A DNA stretch of 64,000 nt from Myxococcota bacterium. Its GTDB lineage: Bacteria > Myxococcota_A > UBA796 > JAFGLY01. Position numbers and translations under genes: made by a program. Shown here piece by piece: positions 35,578-44,224 of the stretch (position 1 is the first letter of the stretch; each line of letters opens with the position of its first letter). Location: contig JAJRWT010000032.1 in the NCBI GenBank assembly GCA_024276675.1, positions 124,001 through 188,000 on the forward strand. Direction: 5' to 3'. The notes beneath the pieces are model-generated. The model saw only the letters and a program-made list of their open reading frames with translations. It had not been told where the DNA came from and ran no database searches.

Positions 35578-38500
35578 ATGGCCAGGAAGAAAACCAGAAA
35601 GGACGCACCGCCACAACCTTCCACCGACTTTGGCTTCGATGATCTCGAGGCCGATTTCTTCGCTTCCGGCGATGAAGAGGCATTGGCCTGGGATGACGAC
35701 GAAATCGCCGACAACGTTCCCCCGGAGACCGCACTCCCCGAGCCCGCGGATCTCCGGCCGGAAGAACAGTCAAGTGCAGAGGAGCCCTTCGCAGAGTTCC
35801 CGGAAAGCACCACGCCGGAGCTGCTGGAGGCGGAATCCGAGTCTCTACCTGAAAACCCGGAAATACTCGAAAGCCAGGATCTGGTCCCTGCGGAGCCCTC
35901 CATCCCGTCCATTTCTGCTCCCATAATCAGCGATTCGCCCTCTTCCGAGCCCGAACCCGTTGGAGAAGGCAACGACTTCGCGGTTGCCGAGGACTTCCTG
36001 GAGGGAGATGATGACAGAAACATGGTCCGCTATCGTCCGGCCATGGTGCGTGTGCCAACTCCGGCCACATCGCTTGAACATCCCTCCCATGAAGCCCAAT
36101 CCACCGCGGAATCCAGCCAGGTGCCCCCTGGGCTCGCAAGCCCCGCTGATTCGATGGACACCACCCTCCCTCCCAGGGAATCGCCCGTCGAATACACCGA
36201 AGAAGAAGGCGACCAGGCCGACCAGGACGAATGGCTTTCCATCGCCAGGATCCTGGAGAACGAAGCCGCCAGCACGGCATCCCAGGAGTTGGCAGCCCGC
36301 AGGTTGGCGGAACTGGCCTGCGTGTTTCGCGACAGAATCGGCGATTGGGACAGGGCAAAGGAGCTTTTTCAGCAGGCTAGGGAACGCGGCCACGTGACCC
36401 CCGAGCTTCTTAGGGATCTGGGAGATCTCGTGGCAGCGGCTGAACAATACGAGCTTCTCAAGGAACTCCTGGAAGAGCGTGCCACGCTGCTGGAGAACTC
36501 CACAGAAAAATCCGAGGCATACCAGGACGCCGCCCTCGTTGCCAAGAACAACCTGCGAGACGACGATGCCGCCATGGATCTCCTGGCCCGGGCGGTGGAG
36601 GCTGAGCCAAGCGACTATCTTTCCCTGCGCCTGCTTCGGGACATGTACCTTCGCAAACAGCTCTGGGAATCGTTGCCGCCGATACTGGAAAGGATCTCGG
36701 CTCTTGCAAGCGACGGTCTCGCTGCCGAGTACCATGTGGAGAGGGGGCAGGTACTCGAAAGCTGTCTCTCCGACGATGACGCGGCCATGGATGCCTATTT
36801 CCAGGCTCGCACCGCCGCTCCCTCCTACACCCCGGCCTTCCTGGCCCTGGAACGCTTCTTTCGCCGAAAGGAACAATGGAGCGACCTGGCTGACCTGTTT
36901 CTCGACGAGGCAGAGCGTCGCCAGGGAGCCGACGCTCGGTTCTGGTTTCTGAAAGCAGCGAACACATATTGGTACAAGGCCGATGACGAAGCCGCGGCTC
37001 ATGCTGCCTACCGACGCCTCATGGAACTGGGAGCAACGGAGCCGGAGCGAGCGGAGTTCCGAGCCTTCCTGGACGCATCCGGCCGAACACAGGATCTCAT
37101 TCAAGTCCTGCAGGACGAACCGCTGCACGACGATGCCGTCATCGCATCTGCCGCCCTCTTCGAAGCCGGCTCCAAGCTGGAATTCTGCACTTCCCAACCA
37201 GAAGCCGCCGAAAAGGCATACAAGAGCGCCCTGGACCTCGCCCCCGAACTGATTCCAGTGTCTGAAGCACTTTGCCGTCTCCGCCGAATCCGTGGCGACG
37301 ACCAGGCCACGCTGGCCGCCCTGGAGCAGCAGCTCAAGGTAGTCAGAGATCTGAACCAGATGGTCAGCATCCGTTACCAAATGGGAGAGATCCACGAGCT
37401 GCACCGGGAGGATCCGGAGTCGGCACTTCAGTGCTACCAGGCCATCCTGGATGCAATCCCCTCGTATATTCCAGCACTCGATGGACTGGAAAGAGTATTC
37501 AGAAAACTGGGTTCCACCCAGGAGCTGCTGGCTTTGTACGAGCAACGTGCAATCCAGGGCGACGATCCGGACACCATAGCTCTGTACCTGTACCGGGCGG
37601 GGCTCGTCCTGGAGCCATCCTCCGACTTCTCGGAACAGGCGGCGGATTATTATCGGAGAGCTCTCGAGGCCGTGCCCGACCATCCCAGCGCGCTGGACGC
37701 CTACACAGCCTACCTGGAGCACACAAAGAACTGGGAAACCCTGGGCCAGGTTCTTGGGGCGGCAGCCAGGGCTGCCAAGGACGGCGAAACCTCCGTCAGC
37801 CTCCTTTACCGAAATGCACGGGTCTACGCCGACAAGGTGGGAAACAGCACCCGCGCCATATCCAGCTTGCGCAGTGTTCTGGAACTTTCTCCAGGCTTTC
37901 TACCCGCCAGGGTGTTGCTCAGGGATCTTCTGCTACGCGACGGGGACCTTCATGCCACCCAGGAGCTTTTCAGGGCCGAGGCCGACGCCACTGAAGATCC
38001 GGCCAGGAAGGGCTGGCTCCTCTTCCAGGCAGCGTTGCTTCTTCCTGCGGATGAACACGTTGAGCACCGCGCTTTGGCCGAAGAGATCCTGCAAGCCGAC
38101 CCCACACATCCAGCGGGGCGGGAACTCATGCTGCGTGCTCTCTACAAGGCGAAGGACCTGGGAGATGCGGCCACTTTCCACAGACAACAGGCCTCCTCCA
38201 CGAATGATCCCTCCCTGTCGGCCTCATCACTGCTCCATGCCGTTCATCTGCTCGGTGAAGCGAACGACAGTGTCGGCGCTCTCCAGTGCATCTCCACGTT
38301 GCTGGATCCCTCCCTGGAGGAATTGTCTACTGAGATCCCATTCCGTTCGCTGGCCCACGTCTGCGAGAGCTTTGGCTACTGGGAGGAAGCGGTGCGTGCT
38401 CTGCAAGCGTGTGATCCCCCAGAAGTGGCCCAGGACCTGGGACGTGTCCACGAACTCTTCATGCAGGACTCCGCACAGGCTCTACGTCACTACCGCGATG

Positions 38501-40959
38501 CAGTAGAAGCTCGGCCCGATGATCTCGTGGCGTACCTGGGTATCGAACGGCTGTTGACCGGTTCCGACGACTACCTGGCATTGGCCCAGGTCCACGCCAG
38601 CTTGTTGCAACAGTCCCACGAGCCGGCCATCAAGAGTCTCCACGCGTTGCTGGGAGCCCACCTCTACGAGAGTCTGGACGACGTGGAAAACGCAGCTCTC
38701 CTGTATCGAGCAGCTTTCGAGAGCCGGCCGGCCATGGGCAAGGTCTTCGACGGCCTGTTGCGAATCCTTACCAGCATGGGGGATGCCCATGGCATCAAGG
38801 AGATCTTCCAGAAGGTGGGGATTACCTCCGGGCTCGAACTTGCCAACGCCCTCAGTGACGTCGACGCCCTGGAAGACGCCATCAAGGCCTGTGATGACGC
38901 CCTTGAAACATCCCGTGACGACGACATCCTGCTCCTTTTGCTCACAAAGGGGCATTTCGCCATGGAATTGGAGGACTGGAAGGCTGTCTTCCAGACGATG
39001 GAGCAACAGAAACACCATCTCACGGACCAGGGCAACCTGGAGTTCCTGGAACGACGCCAGCGCGAGATACTCTCCAACGAGCTGGCTGGAAGCGATGAAG
39101 CCTGGAACCACTATCGCAAGCTTCACGAGAGACACCCGGAAGATCCTGAAATCCTCCAGGTTCTGGCGTCAATCGCCCAGTCCCGTGGAGAGACCGCTCT
39201 CGCGGTTCAGTGCCTGGAGCAGTACGCGGTGCTGGCGGAGTCCGCCACCGAAAAAGCCGAACTGTACCGCAGGGTGGCAGCCATCCATCTGCAGGACAAG
39301 TACATGGATCGGGCCCGAGATTCGTTCTTGTCTGCCCTGAACCATGTTCCCGAGGACCGTGAAGCCCTGGAGGGATTGCGAGAGATCGGCGAAACACTTG
39401 AAGACTGGAACGGAGTTGTCGACATACTGAACCGTGAAGCGACCCTGGGCAGCCCCCAGGATCAGAAGCGTATCTTCACAAGAATCGCCTCCATCTGGGA
39501 AGACAAGCTGCAGGACGCCTCCATCGCCGTGGAAAACTGGCTGAAGGTCCTGGCCCTCGATCCCTCTGACGTCCAGGCTCTTGAACACCTGATGGACCTC
39601 TCCGCCCGTTCCGGAGATTGGGAATCCTTCGTCAACCATGCCGAAGTTCTCTCCGAAATGCTGGAGGGCTCCGAAACTACTGCCCTCCAGCGGCAGATAG
39701 GCCTTGTCTACGAATCAGAACTGGGGCGGATCAACCAGGCCGTGCGCTTCCTGGAAGCTGCATGCTCCGGCACGGAGCCCGACCTGGAAGCTGCCAGGGC
39801 TCTGGAGAGAATCCACGCCTCGCGCGGAGAGTGGGAACAGGTGGTCAAGGCTCTACTCACCAGGGCATCCATCGTTGCAGGAGAGGAGCAGGTAAGAATC
39901 ATTCTGAAGGCCGCCAGGATCAAAAGCGATACACTACACAACATGCAGGGCGCCACGGAGATCTATGCCAAGGTACTGGAACTGGACCCCCAACAGCCCG
40001 AGGCCCTCCGTTTCCAGAGCAACCATCTCTACGAAGCCGGTCACTATTCCGAAGCAGCAGAACTCTTCGAGCGCATGGTCGAGACCGAAATGGAACGAGA
40101 TCTGGACGACTTCGACACCCAAATCGAAGTCGCTTCGTTCCTCTTCAGGTTTGGCAAGGCTCTGCAACACCTGGGTAGACTGGAGGAAGCAAGGCAGCGT
40201 TTCGAACAGACCCTGGAATTGAACGAGGCCCACCTTCCAACGGTCGAGGCTCTGGGCCCCCTGTACATGGAATACGGCGAGTGGGACAAAGCCGAAGCCG
40301 CCTTCCACAAGCTGCTACGCCTCACCGGAGGCCAGGGTGACCCTGGATTTCTGGCTGGTATCTACACACAGCTCGGGCTCATTCTTCACCGCAAAGGTCA
40401 CTTGGACAAGGCCAGGAAACGCTTCAACAAGGCCCTGGCCCTGCGCCACAACGACGTAGGCGCTCTCCAGGGTCTGGCAGTGGTGCTCGGGGAGTTGGAA
40501 GACTGGAGCAACCTGCTCAACGTCTACAACAACATCATCTTCCACGCTCGCGACAGAGCCGATGTGGTGAACGCGTACCTGGCCAAGGGGTATGTGTTGG
40601 ACGTTCACATGAACATGCCTGACAAAGCGGCGGACCACTACCGGAAAAGTCTGAACTTCGATCCCACCCAACCAAGGGCCCTCCTGGCCCTTGCAGAGCT
40701 GGCGTGCAGGAAAAAGCAGTGGTCCGAAGTGAAGGATCTGCTGGGTCAGGCCAGCGCCATCGAGGATCCGGACGCCAGGACCAATGCTGACCGCCACCTG
40801 CTGGAAGCACTCTTGTATCTTCACGATGGCCAGCAGGAAGAGGCCAACAGAATGCTCGAAGGAAGTCGTGCTCTGGACAGCACTCTTGCAGATCTGGCCC
40901 TGGACGCCGAAGCCATTGCAGAGTTCGTCCATCAGCGTGTTCACCGCTCCGGGACCTAG
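35578..40959 (+). CDS. Giant cytoplasmic TPR protein (1793 aa)
   Basis: No signal peptide or membrane helix. Residues ~1-220 are acidic and low complexity (Glu, Asp, Pro, Ser). The rest is an almost continuous array of TPR and TPR-like helical hairpins with the W-L-G-Y-A-F-A-P rhythm (for example ALQCYQAILDAIPSYIPALDGLERVF, EKAYKSALDLAPELIPVSEALCRL, EIYAKVLELDPQQPEALRFQSNHLY, KARKRFNKALALRHNDVGALQGLAVVL, KAADHYRKSLNFDPTQPRALLALAELA). Similar very long TPR proteins occur in Myxococcota and probably act as scaffolds. Preceded by a good Shine-Dalgarno and a long leader; no obvious operon partner. Confidence 0.8.
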   Translation: MARKKTRKDAPPQPSTDFGFDDLEADFFASGDEEALAWDDDEIADNVPPETALPEPADLRPEEQSSAEEPFAEFPESTTPELLEAESESLPENPEILESQDLVPAEPSIPSISAPIISDSPSSEPEPVGEGNDFAVAEDFLEGDDDRNMVRYRPAMVRVPTPATSLEHPSHEAQSTAESSQVPPGLASPADSMDTTLPPRESPVEYTEEEGDQADQDEWLSIARILENEAASTASQELAARRLAELACVFRDRIGDWDRAKELFQQARERGHVTPELLRDLGDLVAAAEQYELLKELLEERATLLENSTEKSEAYQDAALVAKNNLRDDDAAMDLLARAVEAEPSDYLSLRLLRDMYLRKQLWESLPPILERISALASDGLAAEYHVERGQVLESCLSDDDAAMDAYFQARTAAPSYTPAFLALERFFRRKEQWSDLADLFLDEAERRQGADARFWFLKAANTYWYKADDEAAAHAAYRRLMELGATEPERAEFRAFLDASGRTQDLIQVLQDEPLHDDAVIASAALFEAGSKLEFCTSQPEAAEKAYKSALDLAPELIPVSEALCRLRRIRGDDQATLAALEQQLKVVRDLNQMVSIRYQMGEIHELHREDPESALQCYQAILDAIPSYIPALDGLERVFRKLGSTQELLALYEQRAIQGDDPDTIALYLYRAGLVLEPSSDFSEQAADYYRRALEAVPDHPSALDAYTAYLEHTKNWETLGQVLGAAARAAKDGETSVSLLYRNARVYADKVGNSTRAISSLRSVLELSPGFLPARVLLRDLLLRDGDLHATQELFRAEADATEDPARKGWLLFQAALLLPADEHVEHRALAEEILQADPTHPAGRELMLRALYKAKDLGDAATFHRQQASSTNDPSLSASSLLHAVHLLGEANDSVGALQCISTLLDPSLEELSTEIPFRSLAHVCESFGYWEEAVRALQACDPPEVAQDLGRVHELFMQDSAQALRHYRDAVEARPDDLVAYLGIERLLTGSDDYLALAQVHASLLQQSHEPAIKSLHALLGAHLYESLDDVENAALLYRAAFESRPAMGKVFDGLLRILTSMGDAHGIKEIFQKVGITSGLELANALSDVDALEDAIKACDDALETSRDDDILLLLLTKGHFAMELEDWKAVFQTMEQQKHHLTDQGNLEFLERRQREILSNELAGSDEAWNHYRKLHERHPEDPEILQVLASIAQSRGETALAVQCLEQYAVLAESATEKAELYRRVAAIHLQDKYMDRARDSFLSALNHVPEDREALEGLREIGETLEDWNGVVDILNREATLGSPQDQKRIFTRIASIWEDKLQDASIAVENWLKVLALDPSDVQALEHLMDLSARSGDWESFVNHAEVLSEMLEGSETTALQRQIGLVYESELGRINQAVRFLEAACSGTEPDLEAARALERIHASRGEWEQVVKALLTRASIVAGEEQVRIILKAARIKSDTLHNMQGATEIYAKVLELDPQQPEALRFQSNHLYEAGHYSEAAELFERMVETEMERDLDDFDTQIEVASFLFRFGKALQHLGRLEEARQRFEQTLELNEAHLPTVEALGPLYMEYGEWDKAEAAFHKLLRLTGGQGDPGFLAGIYTQLGLILHRKGHLDKARKRFNKALALRHNDVGALQGLAVVLGELEDWSNLLNVYNNIIFHARDRADVVNAYLAKGYVLDVHMNMPDKAADHYRKSLNFDPTQPRALLALAELACRKKQWSEVKDLLGQASAIEDPDARTNADRHLLEALLYLHDGQQEEANRMLEGSRALDSTLADLALDAEAIAEFVHQRVHRSGT

Positions 40960-40961
40960 CA

Positions 40962-41135
40962 TGTTCCCATTCCCGGAGTACTCCCGTCCCTGGAGCGGCT
41001 CTCTCTTGTCGAAACGAGAGCTGGTCAAGCCCTTGCAGCCACTTGAATCGACGCCGCCATTGTTACGGGTTGCCCGGACGAATATGGCTCGGAAGCGGCT
41101 CGTTCCTGCCGGGCCTGCGTTTCCGGGGGGAGGCT
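40962..41135. repeat. Dispersed palindromic element, copy 3
   Basis: Begins GTTCCCATTCCCGGA and ends with GTTTCCGGGGGGAGG. The reverse complement of its right half (CCGGAAACGC...GGAACGAGCC...CGTCCGGGCAACCCG) aligns closely with the left half of the copy at 62766-62930, and its left half aligns with that copy's inverted right half. It lies between the stop of the TPR gene and the start of the ICMT-like gene. Confidence 0.6.
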
Positions 41136-41138
41136 AGC

Positions 41139-41699
41139 ATGGTTGCTGCAGGAGCCTGGCTGTTTCGAAACCGTGGTTGGCTCCCGGCACCCTTCGTTCT
41201 TGTCATCCTGTTTCTTGCCAGCCCCGAGCCAGCATCACTCCTGCTGGGAGGCACCATCTGGATTCTTGCCGAGGGACTGCGATTATGGGCTGTCCGGCAC
41301 ATCGGGCCGTGCAGCAGGACCAGAGATTCCTCCGTGGGCCCGTTGACCACATCCGGACCATATCGGTATAGCAGAAACCCTCTGTATCTGGCCAACATGC
41401 TCTTCTATGCCGCCTTCGGGCTGGCAGCGCGATGCTGGGCCGCGCTGCCCCTGCTGGTTCTCGTGTTCGTACACTACAGTCTCGTGATCCGCTGGGAAGA
41501 ACAACGGCTGAACGATACCCATGGCAGCGGCTACGCCCGTTACCTTGGCGAAGTCCATCGCTGGTTGGGACCACCTTGTACGGAAAAACCAACTCGTTGT
41601 ATCCCGTGGCGGCAGGCGCTACGCTCCGAACGCAGCACATTGCTGGTCCTGCTGTTGATGGCAACAGCTCTGGTTTCCACCACGACGTTACGGCAGTAG
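41139..41699 (+). CDS. ICMT/PEMT-family membrane methyltransferase
   Basis: 186 residues with four or five membrane helices. The signature GPYRYSRNPLYLANML is characteristic of isoprenylcysteine carboxyl methyltransferase-like and phospholipid methyltransferase-like integral membrane enzymes; EEQRLNDTHGSGYARYLGEVHRWLGP is the typical C-terminal cofactor-binding part. These transfer a methyl group from S-adenosylmethionine to a lipid or lipidated substrate. The start is ATG 41139, with GGGGGGAGG 6 bases upstream; the 32-codon upstream extension lies in a palindromic element and is rejected. Substrate unknown. Confidence 0.8.
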   Translation: MVAAGAWLFRNRGWLPAPFVLVILFLASPEPASLLLGGTIWILAEGLRLWAVRHIGPCSRTRDSSVGPLTTSGPYRYSRNPLYLANMLFYAAFGLAARCWAALPLLVLVFVHYSLVIRWEEQRLNDTHGSGYARYLGEVHRWLGPPCTEKPTRCIPWRQALRSERSTLLVLLLMATALVSTTTLRQ

Positions 41700-41714
41700 A
41701 TCGCCGGACCCGGT

Positions 41715-42434
41715 TCAATGGTCTTGGCCGAACCTGGACGCTACGGTGGCTCCAACGCTGGGAAAGATGCTGAACACAAGGGCCACCTTGCCCAGGACTG
41801 GCACCATCAGCAGCACCGCCACCAGCAGCGTGCCCACCAGGAAGGACCCAACTCGCCCCTGGGCCACCCCTGGCAGGGGGAGAAGCCTGGCACCTGACTG
41901 GCAAAGGGCAACGAACCCCAACAACCAGGCGATGCCCAACAACACCAGCAAACCAATGACGATGGGTATCCCCACAATGGTGATGGTGAGGATTACCGAG
42001 GCGAAGATGGCCGCCAGCACCAGCAGAAAACCAGTGACGGTGTGCCTGATGGGATTCCTCTGAATCATGCTGGCGATGTTTTGAACTCGAATGGGGAACA
42101 GGCCGACGAGCAGAACGCCTGCTCCGGCAAGACAGAGCACCATCACGGTGCGACGTACCAGGTCCGAGGTCCCCCCAAGGTTGGTCGGGTTGAATGAACC
42201 GCTGGAAAGTGAACTCGTAGTGGAACCTCCCAGGGCCACCTTGTCTCCCAACACCACACCACCCTGGTCCACGTGCACCTCTCCGCCAAATGCAACGGCA
42301 TCGCCGCGCACGACTCCCGTCGAACCGATATCCACATCGTTGCCGAAACTCACCGCGTCTCCCCGCACCGTTCCATGGATGACTACTTTTCCCCCGAAGG
42401 AGACCGCCTCATCCACCGATTCGTCAGAGCCCAC
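41715..42434 (-). CDS. Bactofilin-like polymer domain plus membrane helices, downstream part of a split gene
   Basis: 239 residues if GTG 42434 is the start. The N-terminal part has the repeated V-x-G-D-A-V-S-F/A-F-G-G strand pattern of bactofilin/polymer-forming domains. About four hydrophobic helices follow (VMVLCLAGAGVLLVGLFP, TGFLLVLAAIFASVILTITIVGIPIVIGL, FLVGTLLVAVLLMVPVLG). The strand pattern already begins upstream of GTG 42434 (in-frame GERTSFGSPIYV), and no signal peptide is present. The frame is continuous with the upstream secreted coiled-coil ORF except for one TAA at 42564-42566. It may therefore be the remnant of one longer gene. Confidence 0.6.
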   Translation of the reverse strand: MGSDESVDEAVSFGGKVVIHGTVRGDAVSFGNDVDIGSTGVVRGDAVAFGGEVHVDQGGVVLGDKVALGGSTTSSLSSGSFNPTNLGGTSDLVRRTVMVLCLAGAGVLLVGLFPIRVQNIASMIQRNPIRHTVTGFLLVLAAIFASVILTITIVGIPIVIGLLVLLGIAWLLGFVALCQSGARLLPLPGVAQGRVGSFLVGTLLVAVLLMVPVLGKVALVFSIFPSVGATVASRFGQDH

Positions 42435-42563
42435 GTAGATCGGGCTACCAAAGGATGTACGTTCCCCGGAGTACCTCTGGGTGGTTCCCGAGGCCTCGAC
42501 CTCAGCAGTCCAGGTCCGGCCTGCTTCGCCAGTGGCGATTCCCTCCAGGTCCTGGGAGGAACC

Positions 42564-42917
42564 TTACGGTGGGGGAGGGGAGGAAGCGGGATCCATGCCA
42601 CCCACGGAGTTGTCGGTTTCGTCTTGCCCCGTTGCTTGTCCCGCCGAAGGATACGTGCCGGGAGGAACCGTGTTGGCGGGCTCCGTGTTGCCCGGTTCCA
42701 CCTGTTGAACCCCGAGAGCCTCCAGGCGAGCTTCGAGGGCCTCCAGGCGAGCTTCGAGAGCCTCTTGTCTGGAGAGTTCCGTCCGGAAATCCTGCCCCTG
42801 TGCATCACTGCTCTCGGAACCGTCGGGGACGGTCGGAGCCGCCCAGGCAGAGCCGGCTCCCAGACCGAGCACCGCCAGTAAAACAGAATAACGGACCAAG
42901 AGGAAGACATTGTGCAT
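42564..42917 (-). CDS. Secreted coiled-coil protein, upstream part of a split gene
   Basis: 117 residues from ATG 42917, with a GGAG Shine-Dalgarno. A signal peptide (MHNVFLLVRYSVLLAVLGLG...AWA) is followed by a coiled-coil heptad stretch with a tandem EALEARL repeat, then a Pro/Thr/Gly linker ending in PPPP before TAA 42564-42566. It starts 39 bases after the anti-sigma stop, so it is probably co-transcribed with the ECF sigma/anti-sigma pair. Family proteins of this layout normally continue into a bactofilin-like domain, which lies in the same frame just after the stop. Confidence 0.6.
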   Translation of the reverse strand: MHNVFLLVRYSVLLAVLGLGAGSAWAAPTVPDGSESSDAQGQDFRTELSRQEALEARLEALEARLEALGVQQVEPGNTEPANTVPPGTYPSAGQATGQDETDNSVGGMDPASSPPPP

Positions 42918-42955
42918 GGCTGCTCCATCTGTGCAGGAGAATCCCGGAAGAAACT

Positions 42956-43462
42956 TCAAGTGGACCTGGCCCCGATGCTGCCATTTTCATTGCTTTGCAT
43001 GACGTACAGGGCGAGGAAACAGAGGACTGGAACAAGTGATGCGATGGGCATACAGATCAGTCCTTCGGTGGGGAGGATGCGGCCCAGGGCAGACAGGGAG
43101 ACTCCCAGCCCGCCGAGCCCCGAAAGTGCGCCAGCCATGAGTCCAGTGGGATCACCCCAGAGAAACAGCATCAAGGAGGCCAACAACAAAAAAAACAGGC
43201 CCAGCCAGACAGAGTGGATGTGGACCGTGGAAGCAGATGGACTCGAAGAGGCAATGCCAGCAAGTACGCGGTGCATCAACTCAGGTGGGGGCTCGATGTG
43301 TTCCGCCCGAGAACAGAGTTCCGTACAGGGGTCCATGGAAGCGGCGCGCTGCCGGCAAGCTGGGCAGGAGTCCAGGTGCATGGCCAGATCCACGGAAGTG
43401 GATTCGTCCAGTTTGCCATCCACGAAAAGTGCCAACTGTGAATCTGGCGGATGCTGGTTCAT
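42956..43462 (-). CDS. Zinc-finger anti-sigma factor, membrane bound
   Basis: 168 residues. The cytoplasmic N-terminal domain has the ZAS motif HLDSCPAC (HX3CX2C). Three hydrophobic segments follow (SVWLGLFFLLLASLMLFLW, a Gly/Leu-rich helix, and GLICMPIASLVPVLCFLALYVM), so it should anchor in the inner membrane. It would hold the ECF sigma factor encoded just upstream and release it on an envelope signal. ATGA overlap with the sigma gene indicates coupling. Confidence 0.8.
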   Translation of the reverse strand: MNQHPPDSQLALFVDGKLDESTSVDLAMHLDSCPACRQRAASMDPCTELCSRAEHIEPPPELMHRVLAGIASSSPSASTVHIHSVWLGLFFLLLASLMLFLWGDPTGLMAGALSGLGGLGVSLSALGRILPTEGLICMPIASLVPVLCFLALYVMQSNENGSIGARST

Positions 43463-44097
43463 GATCGTGCCTCCCGGATAATGGCGTCATAGGCCAGGCG
43501 CAGGTCGCGCCGGGCCCTGAAGATCCTGTTCATCACGGTACCCATGGGCTGTTGTAGAACTTCAGCGATCTCTCGGTACTTGAGGTGTTCGAAATGGTAC
43601 AGGAGCAGAACTTCTCTGTGCCGTGGAGAAAGGGATTCCAGGGCAGCACGCAAATGCGTGGCTCGTTGCTCCTTCTCTGCGATGTCCAGGGGCCCCGGTC
43701 CTTCGTCCTTGATGTCTCTCTCGGGCATGCTTCCCTGCTTGCTGCGCTTCCTGAACATGTCGATGCAGTTGTTGCGAGCGATGCTGAAGACCCAGGTGGA
43801 GAATCGACGGGATGGGTCGAAGTTTCCCAGGTTTCGAACGAGCTTGAGCAATGTTTCCTGGGCTGCATCCATGGCGTCTTCCTCGTTTCCCAGCATCCTG
43901 AAGCAGAAGCGATAGACCTGCTTGACATAGCGTTCCACGATGAGGGCTTTTGCTCGTTCATCTCCACGGAGAGCTTCTTGCAGCAGCTCTTGTACATCCA
44001 GACTCGCGTTTACCTGAAACGGTGCCAGAGGGAACTCCTTGGGGATGGCGGAGAAAAAGTGCAGCGCCTGGACCAGAGCTGTGCTGCCAACTGGCAC
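43459..44097 (-). CDS. ECF-type RNA polymerase sigma factor
   Basis: About 212 residues, from GTG 44097 with a weak ribosome site; the longer open frame upstream would run into the divergent neighbour. Region 2 is clear (RYVKQVYRFCFRMLGNEEDAMDAAQETLLKLVRNLGNF, RRFSTWVFSIARNNCIDMFR), and region 4 too (SLSPRHREVLLLYHFEHLKYREIAEVLQQPMGTVMNRIFRARRDLR). It directs transcription of an envelope or stress regulon and is controlled by the coupled ZAS anti-sigma factor. It heads the operon sigma, anti-sigma, secreted coiled-coil/bactofilin-like protein. Confidence 0.88.
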   Translation of the reverse strand: MPVGSTALVQALHFFSAIPKEFPLAPFQVNASLDVQELLQEALRGDERAKALIVERYVKQVYRFCFRMLGNEEDAMDAAQETLLKLVRNLGNFDPSRRFSTWVFSIARNNCIDMFRKRSKQGSMPERDIKDEGPGPLDIAEKEQRATHLRAALESLSPRHREVLLLYHFEHLKYREIAEVLQQPMGTVMNRIFRARRDLRLAYDAIIREARS

Positions 44098-44224
44098 TAC
44101 TCGATACGCTCGTTTGAGCAGAATTATTGCATCGAGTTCTTCAGGTTGAGATTGCGAGCCCCGCGTGCGAGGTGCTAACCTTGGAGTCGATGGGGGGAAT
44201 TCTCGGCAACAGGTGCCATTCGCA

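Noticed and set aside
42383..42928. Long minus-strand ORF (181 codons) over the split bactofilin-like gene.
   Set aside because: Arg/Pro-rich composition typical of a frame shadow; the real coding frame has a signal peptide and the polymer-domain pattern.
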